The notes beneath the pieces were generated by a model. It ran no database searches. It saw only the letters and a list, made by a program, of their open reading frames with translations, and had not been told where the DNA came from. Below, one piece after another: positions 60,338-64,000 of a stretch of DNA of 64,000 nucleotides. Position numbers and translations under genes: made by a program. The stretch covers positions 930,001-994,000 of the forward strand of contig CBDFIW010000003.1 in NCBI GenBank assembly GCA_965248255.1, read 5' to 3'. Every line of letters starts with the position of its first letter. The stretch's first letter is position 1. This DNA comes from JAKZVK01 sp965248255. Lineage in GTDB: Bacteria > Acidobacteriota > Terriglobia > Bryobacterales > UBA6623.

Positions 60338-63004
60338 ATGGAGCTAGAGAAAGTCTATGAACCCAACCGGTTCGAGCCTCATTGGGCCGAATGGTGGGTC
60401 GAGGAGGGTCTGTTTGTCGCCTCGAATGAGACGACGAAACCCTCCTACTGCCTCGTCGCCCCGCCGCCGAACGTGACCGGTGCGCTCCACATCGGACACA
60501 TGTACGAGATCGCGCAAACCGACATCACCATGCGCTGGCGGCGCATGAAAGGTGACAACGTCCTCTGGCTGCCCGGCACCGACCATGCCAGCATCGCCAC
60601 CGAAATGCTGGTCACTCGCCACTTGGCCGAACAGGGCATCGACGCCAAGGAAATCGGGCGCGAGAAGTTCTTGGAGCACGCCTGGGCGTGGAAGGAGAAG
60701 TACGGCGGCACAATCATCCGGCAGTTCAAGCGCATTGGCGCGAGCTGTGACTGGACGCGTGAGCGTTTCACCATGGACCCGGGGCTCACGCGGTCGGTGG
60801 TCGAGGCCTTCGTCCGGCTACACGAGCGAGGCCTGATCTATCGCAGTGAATACCTCGTTAACTGGTGTCCGGGTTGCGGGACGGCAGTGTCGGATCTCGA
60901 AGTCGAGTACGAACAGCAGCAGGGATATTTGTGGCACATCGCCTACCCCGTGAGCGGGTCTGACGAGAAGGTGGTTGTGGCGACGACGCGTCCCGAGACG
61001 ATGCTCGGCGACACCGCCATTGCCGTAAATCCCAAAGACGAACGCTACAGGCATCTTTGGGACAAGACGGTCACCCTGCCCATCGTCGGCCGCCAGCTTA
61101 AAGTCATCCGTGACGACCTGGCCGACCCCGAGTTTGGGACTGGCGTGGTTAAGGTGACGCCGGCCCACGATCCCAATGACTTCGCCGCGGGCAAGCGGCA
61201 CGACCTCGAGTTCATCACGGTCCTCGACAAGAACGCTCGCATGAATGAGAACGCGGGGGAATACGGCGGCCTAGACCGCTACGAAGCGCGCAAGCGTATC
61301 GTCGAACGCCTGGACCAAGAGGGCTTGATCGACAAGATCGAGGACTACACCAACAACATCGGCCGCTGTCAGCGATGCAAGACGACCGTCGAGCCGCGCG
61401 TGTCGACGCAATGGTTCGCGCGCACCAAGCCGCTGGCCGAGAAGGCGATCGAAGCCGTCGAGAGCGGCCGCATCGAGATCATCCCCGACGTTCGGCGGCG
61501 CAACTACTTCGAGTGGATGTACAACATCCGCGACTGGTGCGTGTCGCGGCAATTGTGGTGGGGACACCGTATCCCGGCCTGGTACACCGAGTCGGGCGAG
61601 GTGATCGTCGCTCGCAGCGAGCAGGAGGCGCGCGACAAGGCAGGGGGCGCGGCCATCGAGCAAGACCCCGACGTCCTCGACACCTGGTTCAGCTCAGGCC
61701 TGTGGCCCTTTTCGACCATGGGCTGGCCCGACGACACGCCGGACCTGAAAACCTTCTACCCGAATGCGTTGCTCAACACCGGCTTCGACATTCTGTTCTT
61801 CTGGGTTGGCCGCATGGTCATGCTCGGCATCGAGATGGCGGGCGACGTGCCTTTCCGCAAGGTCTACATTCACGGCCTCGTGCGCGATGCCGACAAGCAG
61901 AAGATGTCGAAGACGAAGGGCAACGTCATCGACCCGATCGAGATGACCGAGAAGTACGGCACCGACGCCGTACGTTTCGCCCTCGTGTCGGCTGCCGGGC
62001 AAGGGTCGGACGTAGTGATGTCCGAGGCGCGGATCGCGGGAGCGCAGACCTTCGCGAACAAGATCTGGAACGCGGCGCGCTTCATCTTTTTGAGTCTGGA
62101 GCGCTCGGGCGCTGAGCCGTGGACGCCCGAGGCCTCCGATGCCTATGTGCCGCAGGCGTCGGAGTCGACCGGCGAAGTGCCGCTGGAAGACCGCTGGATC
62201 TTCTCGCGCCTGAACGAAGTCGCCAGGCAAGCGAACGAAGATACCGACAAGTTCCGCTACCACGAGGTGGCGAACTCGCTGTATCACTTTTTCTGGGGCG
62301 AGTTCTGCGATTGGTACATCGAGCTGAAGAAGCTCACGTTTGAGGAGGGGTCGGGGCTCACGCCTGAGTGGCGCAACATGCTGGCGGCCATGGATCGCGC
62401 CCTTCGGTTGCTGCATCCGGTGATGCCGTTCATCACAGAGGAGCTGTGGCAGCGGTTGACGGCAAACGCCGCGTCCCGGCCGAAGTCGATCGCTCTGGCC
62501 CCCTACCCGGAGCCGCGCGAAGGTCTCGGCGATGAAGAAGCGGAGCGTAAGATCGCGGCCCTGCAGAATCTCACTACGGGCGTGCGCAACCTGCGGGCCG
62601 AGATGGGCGTGGCGCCCAAGACACAACTCGAGGGTGCCGTGTATGCGCATTCGGACCACGCGGCCGAGGCCGTCGCTGAGAAAGCAGACGCGCTGTTGCG
62701 TCTAGCCAACGTGAAGCTAGCGATCGAGCGCGGGCATGCGCCCCAGGGTAAGGCGATGCATCACACTGTCGATTTCGACTTGGTTCTGCATTTGCCGGAG
62801 GCGGAGCTGCAGGTGCTCCACGAACGCCTGCGCAAGCAACTCAAACCACTCGAGAAGGCGCGCGACTCGTCGAAACGGCAGCTCGGTAACGAGCAGTTCG
62901 TCTCGAAGGCGCCGGCGCACGTGGTCGAAGGGATTCGTGGCAAGCTTGCCGACTACGAATCGCAGATCGAGCGCATCCGAGGCACTTTGGACAGCCTGTC
63001 GTAG
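60338..63004 (+). CDS. valS: Valyl-tRNA synthetase
   Basis: 888 residues from ATG 60338 (MELEKVYEPNRFEPHWAEWW, the family start). Class I signatures: PPPNVTGALHIGHMYE (HIGH) and QKMSKTKGNVIDP (KMSKS). The editing domain holds YPVSGSDEKVVVATTRPETMLGDTAIAV, and NWCPGC plus GRCQRCKTTVEPRVSTQWF mark zinc-type knuckles. The anticodon-binding helix bundle ends in a C-terminal coiled-coil tRNA arm (LRKQLKPLEKARDSSKRQL). It charges tRNA-Val and edits mischarged Thr. nadC starts one base after its stop. A TATATT box lies 41 bases upstream. Confidence 0.97.
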   Translation: MELEKVYEPNRFEPHWAEWWVEEGLFVASNETTKPSYCLVAPPPNVTGALHIGHMYEIAQTDITMRWRRMKGDNVLWLPGTDHASIATEMLVTRHLAEQGIDAKEIGREKFLEHAWAWKEKYGGTIIRQFKRIGASCDWTRERFTMDPGLTRSVVEAFVRLHERGLIYRSEYLVNWCPGCGTAVSDLEVEYEQQQGYLWHIAYPVSGSDEKVVVATTRPETMLGDTAIAVNPKDERYRHLWDKTVTLPIVGRQLKVIRDDLADPEFGTGVVKVTPAHDPNDFAAGKRHDLEFITVLDKNARMNENAGEYGGLDRYEARKRIVERLDQEGLIDKIEDYTNNIGRCQRCKTTVEPRVSTQWFARTKPLAEKAIEAVESGRIEIIPDVRRRNYFEWMYNIRDWCVSRQLWWGHRIPAWYTESGEVIVARSEQEARDKAGGAAIEQDPDVLDTWFSSGLWPFSTMGWPDDTPDLKTFYPNALLNTGFDILFFWVGRMVMLGIEMAGDVPFRKVYIHGLVRDADKQKMSKTKGNVIDPIEMTEKYGTDAVRFALVSAAGQGSDVVMSEARIAGAQTFANKIWNAARFIFLSLERSGAEPWTPEASDAYVPQASESTGEVPLEDRWIFSRLNEVARQANEDTDKFRYHEVANSLYHFFWGEFCDWYIELKKLTFEEGSGLTPEWRNMLAAMDRALRLLHPVMPFITEELWQRLTANAASRPKSIALAPYPEPREGLGDEEAERKIAALQNLTTGVRNLRAEMGVAPKTQLEGAVYAHSDHAAEAVAEKADALLRLANVKLAIERGHAPQGKAMHHTVDFDLVLHLPEAELQVLHERLRKQLKPLEKARDSSKRQLGNEQFVSKAPAHVVEGIRGKLADYESQIERIRGTLDSLS

Positions 63005-63005
63005 C

Positions 63006-63821
63006 GTGACCTGGACTCATCCTGAAATCACCGACGCGATCCGGCGGGCGCTCGCCGAAGATGTCGGTTCGGGCGATGTAACCACCGAAGCCTGCGTCCC
63101 CGCCGAGAACGCAGCCGAAGGGGAGTTTGCAAACCGTGAGCCGATGGTACTGGCGGGCGTCGAGTTGCTGCCGCAGATCTACGCGGAAGAGGAAGTCACC
63201 CTGCTCCGCGCAAGCGGCGACCGCCTCGAAGAGAACACGGCGATCGCGCACGTCTCGGGGCGGGCGCGGCGGCTGCTGACCCTTGAGCGCACGGCCTTGA
63301 ACTTCCTGCAGCACTTGAGCGGGATCGCCACCCTTGCCGCGCAATTCGTCGAGACCGTCGAAGGGACCGGTTGCCAGATTCTCGACACACGCAAAACGAT
63401 GCCGGGATTGCGGCTTCTGGAGAAGCTCGCCGCGCGAGCGGGCGGCGTAACGAACCACCGGATGGGCCTATACGACGCCATCCTCATCAAGAACAACCAC
63501 ATCACGGCGGCAGGTGGTGTTCGGGAGGCTCTGCAACAGGCCGGCGGCCACGGTCTTCCCATCGAGATCGAGGTGCGCACGTTCGATGAACTGGACCAGG
63601 CGCTCGAAGCCAAAGCCGGGCACGTCATGCTCGACAACTTCAGTCCCGCGCAGGCTCGAAAGGCCGTCGAGCAGATCGCGGGCCGTGCCAAGGCTGAAGT
63701 CTCGGGAGGCATCACGCTTGCGACCGTGCGCGGCTATGCCGAGAGCGGCGTGGATTCTGTATCCGCTGGAGCGATCACACACTCGGCGCCGGCGGTGGAC
63801 ATCGGCTTCCGGCTGGAGTAG
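63006..63821 (+). CDS. nadC: Nicotinate-nucleotide pyrophosphorylase (carboxylating)
   Basis: 271 residues, GTG at 63006 one base after the valS stop, indicating translational coupling. Family motifs: RTALNFLQHLSGIAT, QILDTRKTMPGLRLLEKLAARAGGVTNHRMGLYDAILIKNNHI (PRPP/quinolinate site), IEIEVRTFDELDQAL, VMLDNFSP and EVSGGITLATVRGYAESGVD. It makes nicotinate mononucleotide from quinolinate in NAD synthesis. BirA follows. Confidence 0.95.
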   Translation: MTWTHPEITDAIRRALAEDVGSGDVTTEACVPAENAAEGEFANREPMVLAGVELLPQIYAEEEVTLLRASGDRLEENTAIAHVSGRARRLLTLERTALNFLQHLSGIATLAAQFVETVEGTGCQILDTRKTMPGLRLLEKLAARAGGVTNHRMGLYDAILIKNNHITAAGGVREALQQAGGHGLPIEIEVRTFDELDQALEAKAGHVMLDNFSPAQARKAVEQIAGRAKAEVSGGITLATVRGYAESGVDSVSAGAITHSAPAVDIGFRLE

Positions 63822-63845
63822 AGGTGTCGGGCGGCCCGCAGGCTG

Positions 63846-64000
63846 ATGCCCGCGGCTCTGTCGGTGACTTTCGTACCACTGGTCATGCTCCACCATCGAT
63901 TCGGCCGACCTCGTTTCTATTTCGAAAGCATCGATACCACTATGCGCGAAGCGACCGAGCGAGCCGAAGCGGGTGCGCCCGAAGGCACGCTCATCCTCGC
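63846..64000 (+). CDS. birA: Biotin-[acetyl-CoA-carboxylase] ligase, 5' part (cut by window)
   Basis: The frame from ATG 63846 (or 63885) reads FGRPRFYFESIDTTMREATERAEAGAPEGTLIL and runs off the window. FESIDTT...EAGAPEGT matches the start of the BirA ligase catalytic domain (usually FESIDSTN). No DNA-binding domain precedes it. It follows nadC by 24 bases, an arrangement (nadC-birA) seen in other bacteria. Confidence 0.75.
   Translation, partial: MPAALSVTFVPLVMLHHRFGRPRFYFESIDTTMREATERAEAGAPEGTLIL

Noticed and set aside
1..64000. CRISPR array, phage, integron or toxin-antitoxin system.
   Set aside because: No regularly spaced repeats, cas genes, integrase or paired small genes of known TA type were seen. 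The hairpin repeats are not regularly spaced.
1..64000. tRNA or rRNA genes.
   Set aside because: Gaps were read for GGTTCGA-type T-arms and acceptor pairing; GGTTCGATTA near 15017 has no matching arms.

Overview
The window looks like a chromosomal segment of a high-GC Acidobacteriota bacterium, probably a Solibacter/Bryobacter-like or related soil lineage. This is inferred from gene families and not proven. The pointers are several large TonB-receptor-like outer-membrane proteins with carboxypeptidase-regulatory-like N-termini, a VWA protein of the acidobacterial VWFA-related type, many Tat- or Sec-exported enzymes, planctomycete-style LRR, DUF1552 and DUF1592 proteins, and Gly/Arg-rich low-complexity tails on exported proteins. 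No tRNA, rRNA, CRISPR array or phage module was seen.

Layout. 1-5.4 kb: end of a TonB-like receptor, translationally coupled to a VWA protein, then a Gly-rich exported protein. 5.4-9.5 kb: IS630 copy 1, then a membrane glycosyltransferase-like gene split by an IS1595 element. 9.7-20 kb: two small exported proteins, Fpg, a UDP-sugar dehydrogenase, two lipoproteins, an M50 protease, a glutathione peroxidase, a Tat-exported mannonate dehydratase and a DsbA-like protein. 20-31 kb: HXXEE-like membrane protein, sialidase, M28 peptidase, large TonB-like receptor, a CehA/McbA metallohydrolase frameshifted in a G9 run, an Nramp-like transporter and a metallophosphoesterase. 31.8-32.9 kb: IS630 copy 2. 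33-37.4 kb: YhhQ transporter, an Uma2 pseudogene, YggX, a repeat-rich gap and feoAB. 37.6-43.4 kb: AddA-like and AddB-like helicase-nucleases. 43.4-49.1 kb: coiled-coil, TPR, HEAT/lipoyl-like and two LRR proteins. 49.2-52.6 kb: DUF1592 and DUF1552 pair. 53.1-55.7 kb: an IS5 remnant, IS630 copy 3 and a truncated TonB receptor. 56-59.4 kb: alpha/beta hydrolase plus NatAB-type ABC exporter, all overlapping by ATGA. 59.6-64 kb: malic-enzyme fragment, valS, nadC and the start of birA.

The most notable themes are genome plasticity and repeats. Three nearly identical 1094-bp IS630 elements carry a classic A_AAA_AAG frameshift signal. One landed in a stop codon, and one sits at a junction whose flanks do not rejoin. 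Several genes are broken in precise ways: IS1595 insertion, nonsense codon, homopolymer slip, decayed fragment. A family of multi-hairpin intergenic repeats recurs, and two copies face each other to make a roughly 260-bp imperfect palindrome. For new biology, the best candidates are the helicase-nuclease pair in which both subunits carry a four-Cys nuclease signature, the HEAT/lipoyl-LRR-LRR cluster, and the hydrolase-NatAB operon.
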